A stretch of DNA of 64,000 nt, taken from contig NC_073692.1 in the NCBI RefSeq assembly GCF_029784155.1, positions 326,091,406 through 326,155,405 of the forward strand. Reading direction: 5' to 3'. Shown piece after piece: positions 11,351-22,816 of the stretch (position 1 is the first letter of the stretch; every line of letters starts with the position of its first letter). The translations under genes were made by a program, and so were the position numbers. The notes beneath the pieces are model-generated. The model saw only the letters and a program-made list of their open reading frames with translations. It ran no database searches and was not told the DNA's origin. This stretch comes from Uranotaenia lowii. Its lineage: Eukaryota; Arthropoda; Insecta; Diptera; Culicidae.

Positions 11351-12540
11351 ACTTTTTGCTTCCAAATGTTATTTCGATTTCTTTTGGGTCATCAAGCATC
11401 AGTGTAAAATTTGAGATGATTTGGTTGATTCCTGAATTAGCGCAACGCGATTCAATATTGTATGGAAATTTGTATGAAGTTTTTAAGCCACCCTCCCTCC
11501 AGGTTAGACAAAGTAAAATTTTTCAAAACCAACCCCTCCCCTCCCCTTGTAAGATCTTCCGATTTTTATTCTTTGAGAAATTGACAGGTTTTTTTTTCAA
11601 TTTTTTTCAAAATTGTGACATCTATGCTTCAACGCAAAGTACTTTTAAAATAAAACTTAACTGTATTTGTCAACTAACCTAAAAGCTCATTTCAGCGGTA
11701 AGCGATAAATTTTTTTGTTTTTTTTTGTAAATCGTTTGTAAAATTTAGAGTTGGTTGTGTCTATCACTGAAAATAACTGTCCAGAAGTTCATTATTTAAA
11801 GCGCCTCATATTGATTTTTAAAGATTTTTCTTGATAAAGTCATTTTCGAAATATGTTGGATTTAAATCGTGGTATCACAACGCGCCACTTTCCGTTTTTG
11901 TTTTTATAAATTTCTCAATTAAAAAGATTGTTGTGATAAAAAGCTAAAATTGAGACGATCTTTACGATGATGTGATTTAGTGTTTTTGGCGGCATGTTTG
12001 TTTGAATTGATTGTCTATAAATTTTGTTGAACCAGCATTTTTTTTTTATTAATTCAAAGACATTCAAAGATAAATAACAAAACATTTAAAATAATCAACG
12101 GATAGGTAGTGAGAAAAAAAAGACCTGAGTATTATGGTTTCGTATGGCTATAACGAATTATCAATGTAACATTTCATACGTAAAATTTTTGTTATGCAAA
12201 GCAGTTTTTTGCTATTTTTTATTTTCATCCTACGGTTAAACAGCTTTAAAATGAGCAGTCAAGATCGCTTAAATAAAAAATACATTTTGATTTTTTTTAT
12301 ATTGCATTGAATATCTTTACTGGGGTAAAAGTTGTACTACCAGAATTAAGAAATTTTTAAAATCCAAAAATATATTTTTTTTAGAACATTCAGTACATCT
12401 CTGGCGATTTTTGAATGAAAAATTTTGTTATCCCATACAAATTTCCATACAAAATCAAAATTCGTTACGCTAATTCTTGACTGAATGAATCCCTTCCAAA
12501 AATTTTATTACTATGTGTGGCATTAAATCAACCAAAAAGT
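11350..12540. repeat. Diverged inverted repeat, about 1.2 kb
   Basis: A segment near 11420-11495 (GAATTAGCGCAACGCGATTC, then TTGTATGGAAATTTGTATG) recurs in reverse complement near 12420-12500 (GAATTAGCGTAACG, then TTGTATGGAAATTTGTATG). TTGGTTGATT precedes both arms. The interior is AT-rich and non-coding. This fits an old non-autonomous foldback element, but I cannot define its exact ends. Confidence 0.5.
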
Positions 12541-12596
12541 GTTATGGGAGGTGTAAAAATGTATATATTTGAAATTTTCATACAAAGCATGCAGCG

Positions 12597-12952
12597 TAGA
12601 GTGTCTGTCCCAACACATTCCCGGGAATTTGAAAAATTCGGGAATTCCCGATCCCCCTGCATGAATGAATTCTTCATTTGAATTATTCAGGTTAATTTAT
12701 AGTTAATTTGACTGTTTTTAATTTATCATTGTTGAAAACAGTTTGATTAATTTGATTAAAAATAAGAAAAAAAAAACATTATACAGTGTAAATTCTGAAC
12801 GAATTATGGGTTTGTATGCTATATTTGAATCAAAGTGCATATATTTTACATTGTTTTGAACATTTCCCGGGATCCCGGGAATTCCCGGGAAACAGGCCAT
12901 CAGATTTCCCGATTCCCGGGAACGGGAAAATCCCCGGGAAACGGACACTCTA
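12597..12952. mobile_element. 356-bp MITE with TAGAGTGTC ends and CCCGGG-rich interior
   Basis: The left end is TAGAGTGTCTGT and the right end in reverse complement is TAGAGTGTCCGT. Both are followed internally by CCCGGGAATTCCCG-type motifs, several copies at each end. CAGCG occurs directly on both flanks (12592-12596 and 12953-12957), a possible 5-bp target duplication. The ends match those of the element at 4288-5081, so the two are one family. No coding capacity. Confidence 0.65.
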
Positions 12953-13461
12953 CAGCGGTCTAATGAACATATCTCGATTTGCCTCGATAGATTGACAAGC
13001 TGGTTGGGGGAGTAGAACCCTAATACTAAATTTTTTTTGATAACTTTTGTAAACTCGCAAAAATTCACATTGCAATTTTTGCTAAAGTTATAGTATGTTT
13101 TCAAAAATATTGTTCTGCGACGAGTAATTTCAACTTCAGAGGAAAAAGCTATTTAATATTTCCTTTTTTTTCAAACTGTTCTGTTAAAATCGGGAATTTT
13201 CATGAAATTTTGTAGGTAGTTGTTTTAAGCCATAAAATTAATCTTTATTATCAAATACTCAAACACTTTCTTTAGTGATGTCAGAAGTAGTTAAAATGTT
13301 ATCTATTCAATTGTTTTTAAATATTCAAATTTTTATTATTTAAGGCCTAGTATCTCTGAAACTAGAATATCCTGCCAGAAGATTTTACCCTTAATTTAGT
13401 GGAGGATAACAATATGATTCAAAATCAAAATCAGTTTCTGTTTTTCATTTAGGTTTGTTAG

Positions 13462-15255
13462 ATCTTTAGTTTACAGAATTTTAAAGAAATCGTGAACTTA
13501 ATTGATCGACCCACATTTTAATTGTAAAATCGGGCGCTAAACATAAAACTGAAAATAGAAAAAAATAGAACAGTTTTGATTTTTGCTTCAAATATAAAAT
13601 TTTACTAAAAGGAAAAGAAACTTGTGTGTTAAAATGTTTCACCCTTCTTTCTTTTTCTCATAATTGAAGTGGATAAATTAGCTATTAATCGTCTAATATT
13701 AACTTTTGTGTACGATTAACAATATTGTTGTTATTTGTGATTTTATGATCGAAGAACCGGTTAATTTATCGACGATTTTGAAATCGATCTTTGCATTTTT
13801 TAATTGTTATTTACCATAAAGCTTTAATTTGGCATGTGAACTCCTGATAATTCAAAGATCAATTGTTGCCTGGAGCGCGCATGATTCAGGGTGGACAGCG
13901 AACCGCAAAAATCGGGAAAAATAAACCAGAAATTGGAAATGGGACCGGAAAAACCGGGAAAAAACTGGAATTTCAAATCAAAACCAGGAAAATTCTATGT
14001 AAATGAGTCATTTTCCCCTAAATAAACCTATTGAATTCTAAAGTTCATTGAAATCACAATATAATTTTTTTTTTTCAAAAGTGGTATAAAATTGAATTCC
14101 AAATTCCATAGAAAAAAAATTTCTTGAAAAATCGTGATTTTTGAGTTAAGTGCATTGTAGTGCTCTAACGTGTTCCAGTTCCAAAATATTTTGAGAATTT
14201 TGACTGTTTTTAATTGGGTAATAAAGGGAACAATTTATCAAAAATCGCACGGCCTTGCTTTGAGAGGAGAAAAATGCGAAAAAACCAGAAAAATTTAAAA
14301 TGAATGGCCATGCATACATAATTCATCAATGAATGCACAAAAGGTAGAACAAATCACCAAATTTTTGTATGATTCTATTAAACATTTTGCGCGTTTATCA
14401 AAATATAAACATCAAAATTGAAAAGCAAATTAAAGCCTTTGAATAATTTTCAAAATTTGAATCAAGACTTAAAATTTAAAATTCAATCTACGATGTACCT
14501 GCATTTTTTTCAGTTTGGATTGCAAATTCAGGCTCAAAATCCAGATTAACAGTATTAACACCTTAGGGACCGCGAAAATATCATAGCCGAGAAACACAGA
14601 AATTTGGCTCTCTATATCTTAGAAATCGTTGAACCAAATTCCACAAAGTTACTTATTTCCCTACTCCTTTGCATTTTAATCCCAACATTCAGCTTCGTTA
14701 TCTGAATAACCTTTCAATTTGAAGTTCGAATAACTAAAAATTTCAAGTCTTCTCACACTTTTAAAAAATGTCTTATTTTGGTTAAATAAAAACCCTGATA
14801 AACATTTTAATTTGTGTATTTTAAAACTGGGATGATCATAAAATATCAATCGAACAACCGAGAAAAAAAACGGGAATTTGAAAATGGAAACTCGCTGACC
14901 ACCCTCATGTTCTATTTTTCCCAAGTTAAAGCTAATAGTTGTAATCTGTAGAATTTATAAATGCAAACATAACTGCTATAGTAAAGTTATTATAATTTCT
15001 ACAATTTTCGTCCGACTCTGATGAATAATCTCTTGATACTTTTGTTTTGAACTAACAATTAAGGTCCATGAAAATCAAATTTTGAAAATGCAAAAAGCTA
15101 GTCTAAAACCGTCAATAAATTTTTCTTGTAACTTGCTTTTTTATCGTTTTTTTTCGATCATAAAATTACAAATATCAACAATACTGTTATTCTTACTCGA
15201 AAGGGACGTTCAGGTGATCGATAGCACATTTTAAATTGATGTTATTTAGTTCAAA
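13462..15255. repeat. Old, interrupted copy of the foldback family X
   Basis: 13462-13760 matches the left arm of the foldback at 20.85-22.75 kb (AAAATCGGGCGCT, then a GATTAACAATATTGTTG-like block). 15060-15255 matches its right arm (TACAAATATCAACAATACTG, then GATCGATAGCA). Arm order and orientation are the same as in the better copy. The middle has been replaced in part by a CCGGGA-rich element (13887-14906). The copy is clearly older and more diverged. Confidence 0.5.
13887..14906. mobile_element. CCGGGA-rich MITE nested in an old foldback copy
   Basis: The left end is CAGGGTGGACAGCGA and the right end in reverse complement is GAGGGTGGTCAGCGA. Repeated CGGGAAAA and AAACCGGG motifs lie just inside the left end, and CGGGAATTTG just inside the right. 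The ends resemble hAT-type termini (CAGGGTG), but no clean 8-bp duplication is visible. It sits between the two arms of the old foldback copy. Confidence 0.5.
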
Positions 15256-16018
15256 ATTTTTGGACTAATGTACATATGTATATACATAAGTACAGACTCC
15301 ACTCGATTCTGGCAACACGTCCGAACACTTTGTCCCACTTTGCCTAAATTGAACGGATTTTTCCCAATTTTTTTCTTCATTTGTTGTTAAAAATAAACAT
15401 TTTTTAATGTCATTTTTCGTCGACGTTTGTCAATTTTAGTCATTTTTTAAAATTATTTTTGTCGAGCCGTTTCAAATAAAGATATTATAAATGAAATTAT
15501 TTTTGATCATGTTTTGGAAACATTGTAAAGTAAACTGGTTCCTATTTTCTTTTTTTACTTCTCTTATTTTTAGAAGAATAATTTTCCGATCACAGCTCTA
15601 CTGCACAAGAGTTAATATCCAGAGTTTCGAATAAGGAATTGTAGTCTATCAACAACCGTTGAATTCAACTGGTTTGATCATTTTATGTTTTCAACTGTTT
15701 GTTATTATATCTGAGGCGCATTATTTAAGCAACGATTATCGTTGTCGATCATACTTTTTTCACTAACGTGACAAATTCAAAAGGCATCTTTTGTAATACA
15801 TCCATACAGAATATGATATCATAATTCATGTATTTCATCTTAATCTTCAAAAACCGAATAAAAATTCAAACAGTCTTGGTAACTAATGTTAAGCATGGTT
15901 CAAAGAAACGTAGCTCGATTTATTGAATGAAACTTTAATAGTTTGTGTGAATAATATACCTTCCTTATTGTTCGCATCAAAATCAATCAAAACAACTAAA
16001 ATAAACTTTCTTTTCCAG

Positions 16019-16105
16019 GAAAAAATGTCCGCCAGCTGCACTACATTACCTCGTTCGAAGAAGCCGGATAAGGTGGTCAAAACACGTTCGAAGACGGAAA
16101 AGTAA
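16019..16105 (+). CDS. Alternative terminal coding exon with basic tail
   Basis: The acceptor is TTTCTTTTCCAG ending at 16018, with a strong pyrimidine tract. The phase 0 reading is EKMSASCTTLPRSKKPDK, then VVKTRSKTEK and TAA (28 residues, rich in Lys/Arg). Its phase matches the donor at 1897, so it can replace the 8643 exon and swap the acidic, PDZ-ending tail for a short basic one. No in-frame donor is evident near the end of the 8643 exon, so I favour exon skipping over inclusion of both. It could also be a terminal exon of a transcript that uses a cryptic donor in the large exon. A poly(A)-bearing 3' UTR follows. Confidence 0.65.
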   Translation, partial: EKMSASCTTLPRSKKPDKVVKTRSKTEK

Positions 16106-17890
16106 ACAAATGGAAAGCTCATCGTCAGGAAACACCATCACAACCCTAACTCGAAGCCAGTTTTCTTCAGTAGACCAGAAGTAAAATAGTCAAACCCAGT
16201 TTTGTTTGCCTCTGCGATAAGATAAATCTTTAGTTCCATGCTTAGATTAAGCTTTTGTTTTCATTAAATAACAGAATACTTTCTATGGTTAAGTTCGAAC
16301 TGTTCCAAATGGTGCTTTTATTAAGGTGATATCCTGATAAACGACGTGCGGATTGCGATCAAGAAAAAAACATGAGCTTAACCGCATCGCAATACAGTTG
16401 GCTTCAAAACCTATGACAGATATTTGATAGTGGTTCATTATTCAACAATCAACAACTGTTTAGCAAACTCCCACTTGTCTGTAGTGAGTAGCATTGTAAG
16501 GTAATAATAACTCAACATACAATACCTGTTTCGGGAAAACAGAAAAAATAAGCATTTATTCTCCTCGAACGAAACACTGAATAACGTTAAATGCTAAACT
16601 ACCAATACAGAGTAAGAAATGCCAAACCCTAGAGCAAAAATTGTGAAAAATTTAAGTCACTGATCCTTGTGAACAAGTGGAACTGATTAGGTGAAAGTTT
16701 TCTACCCTGGAAACTGAATAAGTGTGATCTCTGTGCTAGGTGACTTTTTCTATGATTTTATCGATCTTTCTTCAACTGTTTATTTATGTTTGCATTCACT
16801 GTATATAGAACTCCATACAAAATGGGAAACTTTTGAAAAGTTGCCCACTTATCGACCCAAATGCATGTTGGTAGCTTGTTATTGTATGTCCATAAAAAAT
16901 ATTGTGTATGTTAGACATTTCGGTTTTTACTTTAGCGAATCAATAACGACATATCTTTAAATCTCCGTTGTTTTAACGATCTTAGAGAATTTGGTAGCAG
17001 ATCCTGTTGGTAAAGAAAAGATGTTCTATTTCCGTATAATTTAAACGAAGCGTAGAACCAACCGGAATAAGTTCAGATTCTTATCGAAATCTATTAAAGA
17101 TGCAGCATACACCCGAACCCAGTCCATGGATAAAAGTTTAAATAGTTAAATGAATGCTTAACTGCAATTACACAAAAACACACTGTACGCTCAAACAATA
17201 CTATGAATAGTTATCAAGAAATAAAAAAAATTGCTGATCACAGAAATAGAGCACAAACACAGACAGACACAGATACAAAGTCAACTCAACTCGAAAGTCA
17301 GCTGATTTATTTAAGGTTAAGAAAGAATAAATAGGCGTGCAGGTAACCCTGGCGCGACAGACCGATCGAGATGTAGGAGAAAAAAAATGACATTTACGAA
17401 ATATAGACGTTAAAAGTTTAATGATGTATTTTTTATGTTTTATCCGAAATTTCTTAAACAAATTAAAACTGGTTATTGATAATTCTTTCAACTGAGCTGT
17501 GAACTCTAAGAGATTTTTGCAATCTATTTAAGCTATGACGGTGTTGAAATTGAATGGTCAAAATTCGATGTACGTCTAAATCTTCCTGTTCGCGATTAAT
17601 CTTCTCTCATCTCATATCTGTTATACTGAAATAGTAGATTTGAACACCCCTTTTTATAGTAAGCAGATAGGTACAAACTCTCTCGCTCATAGCTACTACC
17701 TAGAGATAAGAAACAACAACAAAACAACCTATGAACCTATTCAAATAAATCCGGCAGGTCAGTGCCCTCCGAACTAGCATCCATTTCGGTTCTTAAGAGA
17801 ATAAAACTTGATTATTTTTTAATGTGTTAATAAAGGTCTATTTTTGTTTGTAAAAAGTTCTGTTTAAATAAAATTTGTGAAGTTTAACTA
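16106..17890 (+). other. Probable long 3' UTR of the 16019 isoform
   Basis: From the stop at 16103-16105 to about 17.89 kb the sequence is mostly unique, with less transposon content than its surroundings. It ends in a cluster of AATAAA signals at 17800, 17829 and 17867. That is typical of an insect 3' end. A UTR of about 1.7 kb is inferred and not proven. Confidence 0.5.
17800..17872 (+). terminator. Cluster of three polyadenylation signals
   Basis: Canonical AATAAA hexamers lie at 17800-17805, 17829-17834 and 17867-17872, followed by TG/T-rich sequence (TTTGTTTGT after the second). They are the best candidates for the 3' end of the gene whose last coding exon is 16019-16105. AATAAA is common by chance in AT-rich DNA, so the cluster and position matter more than any single hit. 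Confidence 0.5.
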
Positions 17891-19110
17891 TGGTCCAGTG
17901 TAATCAGTAAACATACCGTGAAACAGTTTGGTCCTGTGTTTAAACACCGTCGTTGGTTGCATGCATAACCAAATATCGTTGTGATCGAATATCACATAAA
18001 GGGGAACCACTCGACGACCTCAGTGCATGCATCAATATTGGCCGTGATTGAATTCGTTGAGGATTGAGATTGCATGCAGAAAGTCTGTGGAGGAATTTAG
18101 AACGTGCTGTGTTCCCAGGCAGTGGTCATCGGAACGAATTTGTTAAATAAGAATCCAGTCGACGAACCCGGTAACATCACTTCCCATCAGCTACCATTTT
18201 TCCTCCAGACCTAGCTCAGAAATACATTTTTGATGAATTGAAATGTTGGCTATTTGGATTGGTAACGCATTCAGTATTTATTTTTCATCTTGCAGAATAA
18301 CCGCTTGGGTGGTATACTCACTCATACATCACCATAACAACCTGGTTCAGTTAAGCGTTCTTTGAGCACGTTCTAACGATGTCAAAATTTTCGATTGAAG
18401 ATAGTATTCTTTAAGTTGCTTTCAAATGATGATGGCTCCAGATGTTTCTTCTGATTCCTAGAATCCTTTGAATGTAGAACTTAAGAAAAAACTCTAATTC
18501 CTGATAAAATAGACCAGGACTACACGGCAAACCTTTTTTTTTTTCAATAAAACAAAGAATGAATGGACGAGTAAGATTAAATAAACTTGTTAGATGATCA
18601 AAAACGGCTGCTTAGCAGTATTAAAACTTTCTGCAAAATTCTGATTTAAAATTAGTCTGAACCAAGGTTTCCAAAAAAATCCACGTTTTTGCGAAAAAAA
18701 AATTGTCTTTGGGATAACCCTCAATATTTGTCATGGTTTTCTGCGACGCAATTTCCTTTTAGTTTGATTAAAAATTGTTGAAAAATTGGGTCTTTTTTAC
18801 ATTTTACTTGTGCAGAATCAAATAACTTTTCTTATTAAACCTTTCCAACCAAAACTTAGAATTCCGAAATTTATATTGATATCAAAAATAAAAATTCGTT
18901 TAAAATTTAAAAAATCCACGAAATCTGTGAATACCCAAAATTCTGTTTTCTATGACACAGATTCTGAGATATAGAAATTATCTCAGAGTTCTGTGAAATT
19001 ATAGATTTTTCTGTGATTTCAGCAACCTTGCTTTAGACTAAAACATTTTCGACTTGAGTTTTCGCAGTATACAAAGAAGAAAGTTTTCTTGAGAATTATA
19101 TTTCTTAAAC
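17891..19110. other. Intergenic stretch, no gene seen
   Basis: 17.9-18.4 kb is somewhat more complex, with a few TGCATGC words. After 18.5 kb it becomes AT-rich. I see no exon, RNA gene or transposon end that I can support. Confidence 0.4.
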
Positions 19111-19119
19111 AAAATTTAC

Positions 19120-20023
19120 TTAAACACGTCTGTCGCTCACAAGAATAGATCAATCTGCGCTTATTAAGCCAATTCCGTCTTTTTTTTACCGGAATACCAA
19201 ACCAAAACAAACAACCACCAGCAGCAGCCTTAAAAATCAGCGCTTCCTTACCTTTTTTTCACTGGTAGGCCAAATTAAAATAAACAATCAGAAGAAGCTG
19301 CCTGAAAATCTACGCTTCCAAATTCATTCCGTCTTTTTTCACCAGAAAGACAAATCACAATAAACATAACAGAACAATTCCGTCTTATTCCACCGGAATG
19401 CCAAATCAAAACAATCAGCAGCAGCATCCTTAAAAATCTGCACTTCCAACGCCAATTCCGTCTTATTCTACAGGAAGGTCAAATCAAAACAATCAGCAGC
19501 AGCAGCCTTGGAAATCTGCGCTTCTAAGCCAATTCCGTCTTATACCACCGGAAGACCATATCAGAAGCAGCAGCAGCAGTCTTAAATATCTGCGCTTCTA
19601 AGTCAATTTTGCCTTATTCCACCGGAAGTCCAAACCAAAATAATCAACAGCAGCATCCTTGAATATCTGCGCTTCTAATGCCAATTCCGTCTTATTCCAC
19701 CGGAAGGCCAAACCAAAACAATAATCAGCAGCAGCCTTAACAATCATCAGCAGCAGCCTTGAATATCTGCGCTTCTAACGCCAATTCCGCCTTATTCTAC
19801 TGGAAGGCAAACAATCAGCAGCAGCAGCCTTAAATATCTGCGCTTGTAACGCCAATGATGTCTTATTCCATCGAAAGGCCAAATCAAAACATTCAGCAGC
19901 AGCGCCTTAAATATCTGCGCTATTTGTGCTTATTCTACCAACTACGTCATTGTCGTGATTTTGCGAATCTCAATTAAGAGATTCACTTGAACACGTCTGT
20001 CTTTCACAAGAATAGGTCAATAA
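19120..20023. repeat. Tandem array of about 75-100-bp units with CAG runs, flanked by a direct repeat
   Basis: About ten imperfect units contain CCAATTCCGTCTTATTCCAC, CCGGAAGGCC, AATCAGCAGCAGC and AATATCTGCGCTTCTAA in that order. Unit starts lie near 19168, 19324, 19375, 19450, 19531, 19604, 19681, 19782 and 19852. CACGTCTGTCGCTCACAAGA followed by ATAG(A/G)TCAAT occurs just before the array (19124) and, slightly altered, just after it (19991). The array may therefore be an expansion inside a duplicated segment. It is non-coding: no frame stays open across units. Confidence 0.8.
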
Positions 20024-20845
20024 TTGACTTTGTTTTGTTTGTTTGTCTAGTGTTGCCAAAATAGCAAACGTTGCCATAGAAATTTATTTCATTTTATTTA
20101 TCTTCAGTGTTGCCGAATAAAACTATTATTTTATTTTATTTTTAATGAAATTTGATTTATTTTCGGCAAGTCTTTCATCTCATCCCTACACATATGTATA
20201 TGAATGGTCATAAAAATCAGGTTTTCAAGAATGTCCAAAATTTCCCACTTTTTTCGGCGATATCTCGCTTTTTTTCTGAAAGTATCTGGTAAGCCTAAGT
20301 TATCCCCAATAACTATGGACTTTTTTCCATAGTTGAGATCAAGGGTTCCACTCCGATGCTTGGGTTGAACTTCGTAAGCATCCTAGACTGGCTCCTTATA
20401 CTTCTTAACCATTTGGGCAAAAAAAAAAATCCGAAAAAACAACAGTTCGTGAGTTTTCAAGTCGACAATGAAGAATTTTTGAGCCGATTGTGAAAATTAT
20501 TTTTACCATGTCTTTTTGCATCGTAAATATCTCAAACACACGTTAACTTAAAAATCTGAAAAAATAGACAAGATAGTTCTTTTCATAACCAACACAACGC
20601 TGCTAAAGTTTTGCATATCCGAGCTCTAGTAACGTAACTATCACCAAAATGTTCTTCAAAATTTGACCTGTATCGGTTTCACAAGTTATGATATGCAGTA
20701 AAAGTTATTGACGATTTTTTAGTTACAACGTTCTGATCCATAGGTGAAATCACAAATGTCACATTTGAAAGCATGAAACATCAAATCATCATCGCCTTTG
20801 AGTTCATTATTCATATGATGTGCAGAATAATTGCACTAGTTTACT
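20024..20845. other. AT-rich non-coding stretch
   Basis: I see no gene here. It joins the tandem array to the foldback element and may contain diverged transposon sequence. Confidence 0.35.
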
Positions 20846-22745
20846 GCATTTTTGAACTTGGTAAGCTGAAGATCACTTTTAATGTAAAATCGGGCGCTGA
20901 ATCCGAAAATGAAATTCAAAAAAAATCTCAGTAGAACATTTTTTGAATTATGCTCCAATTATGAAATTTTATACATATCTCAGACTGCATAACATAAATT
21001 GGAAATCTCTTTTTTGTATATTGAAGGTGAGTAAATTTGCTATCGATCATCTGAACTTAATTTTTGCGTATGATCAACAGTGTTGTTGATATTAGTGAAG
21101 TTATGATGGAAAAAATAATAAAAACTTTCTAGAGAGAATTTTTTTTCATCAACAGTTTAAGACTCGATTGTATCATTTGAAAAATATAATTGGACCGTAA
21201 CTGTCAATTTGATACAAAGATTTCAAGGGCTTGTTTATCAAAGTCGGTTGAAAATTCAAGGAGTTATGGTAATTTTACTAAAACAGTAATATTTGCATTT
21301 TTGAATAATTTAAACGCAGTGTACTAACGTTCATATAGGAAGAATTAAACATGATAGATGCCACTCGCTCCAAGCTAAAATTGATCATTAACTTACCAGA
21401 AGGTCGCATGCCAGATTTCAGTAAGATTTGACCATTGGGAGCGGTTGCTTGAGTCTCAAGCGTGAATGGGATTTTAAGGTATTTTGCTCGAAAGAAGCAA
21501 AACATTCTGGTTTTTTATTGATAATTTTATTCTTCATTGATTGTTTGCTTTTTGTGAATATTTTTCATAAAGCCTAAATTAAGATAAATATTTCACCCGA
21601 AGATTGCAACCCGATTCAACTTATAAAAAAAAAGTTATTGCAGTTTGAAGATTGTATTTTGGCCGCAAATTGTCGTCTACAACGCAATGCGTAAAATGTA
21701 CGCATTACGAGTTAGACGACAATTTGCAGCAAATATATAATCTTTGAACCACAATAACTTTTTTGTTTTAAGTTGAATCGTGTTGCAGTATTTTCATTTA
21801 GCATGCTTCCAAGATACCCATTTGAAACGTATGGTACTGGTGGTTCACGTTTCTTCTGTTCCTGTGTTCCAGATGTCTCTGCGTTCTCTGCTCCATGGTA
21901 GGCTCAACCATTTTATGTTTTTTTTATCATTTTAATGTTAGTATTATGTTAAAGTGATGAAACGCGTGAACAAAGTCAAGAAGAATAATCATTCACTTTT
22001 ATTATTCTTTGGGACTCAGATTTAAGTTCTGGCTGTGGAAGTACGATTAGTGATTAGTGATTTCGAGCGAAATACGTTAAAATCCCATTCACGCTTGAGA
22101 CTCAAGCAACCCCTCTCCATGGTCAGATCTTGCTGAAATCTGGCATGTGACCTTGTGGTAAGTTAATGATCAATTTTAACTTGGAGCGAGTGACATCTAT
22201 CATGTTAAATTCTTCCTATATGAAGGTTAGTACACTGTGGTTTAATTATTCAAAAATGCAAATATTACTGCTTTAGCGAAATTACCATAACTTCTTCAAT
22301 TTTCAACCGATCTTGATAAACAACCACTCAAAATATTTGTATTAAATCGACATTAACGGTCCATAGGAAATCAATTTTTAAATGTTACAATCGAGTCTAA
22401 AATTGTCGACAAAACAAATTTTCTCTCTAAAAATTCATTTTTTATTATTTTTTTCCATCATAACTTCACTAATATCAACAATACGGTTGATCATACGGAA
22501 AAATGAAGTTGAGTTGATTCATAGCAAATTTACTCACCTTCAATATACAAAAAAGCGATTTCAAATTAATGTTATGCAGTCCGAGATATTTGAATATACC
22601 TTCAAGTACTTTTTTTATGTTTCCAAAATTTCATATATGGAGCATAACACATAAACTGTTCTACTGAGATTTTTTTGAATTTCATTTTCGGATTCAGCGC
22701 CCGATTTTACATTAAAAATTCGGGTCAGTCAATGCAGTTCACGGT
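20846..22745. mobile_element. Large foldback element (family X), 1.9 kb near-palindrome
   Basis: The left arm reads AATGTAAAATCGGGCGCTGA near 20880, and its reverse complement appears near 22700. Further matching blocks include TTTGTATATTGAAGGTGAGT (near 21013), TGATATTAGTGAAGTTATGA, and CCATTCACGCTTGAGACTCA on the right at 22085. The symmetry centre is near 21696, between CGCAATGCGT and ACGCATTACG, inside a further 20-bp GTCGTCTAAC-type pairing. The right arm carries an extra piece of about 200 bp (roughly 21810-22070) absent from the left. No protein frame is supported. Related one-armed or broken copies lie at 13.5-15.25 kb and 47.0-49.8 kb. Confidence 0.8.
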
Positions 22746-22816
22746 TTTTTAAAAATTTTGTAAACTAGTGTTATCAAGTAAAATTCCAGCTTTCGGAGGA
22801 AAACAACGTACTGTTG

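Noticed and set aside
19120..20023. CRISPR-like array
   Set aside because: Units are tandem and degenerate without unique spacers of constant size, and the context is an insect genome.
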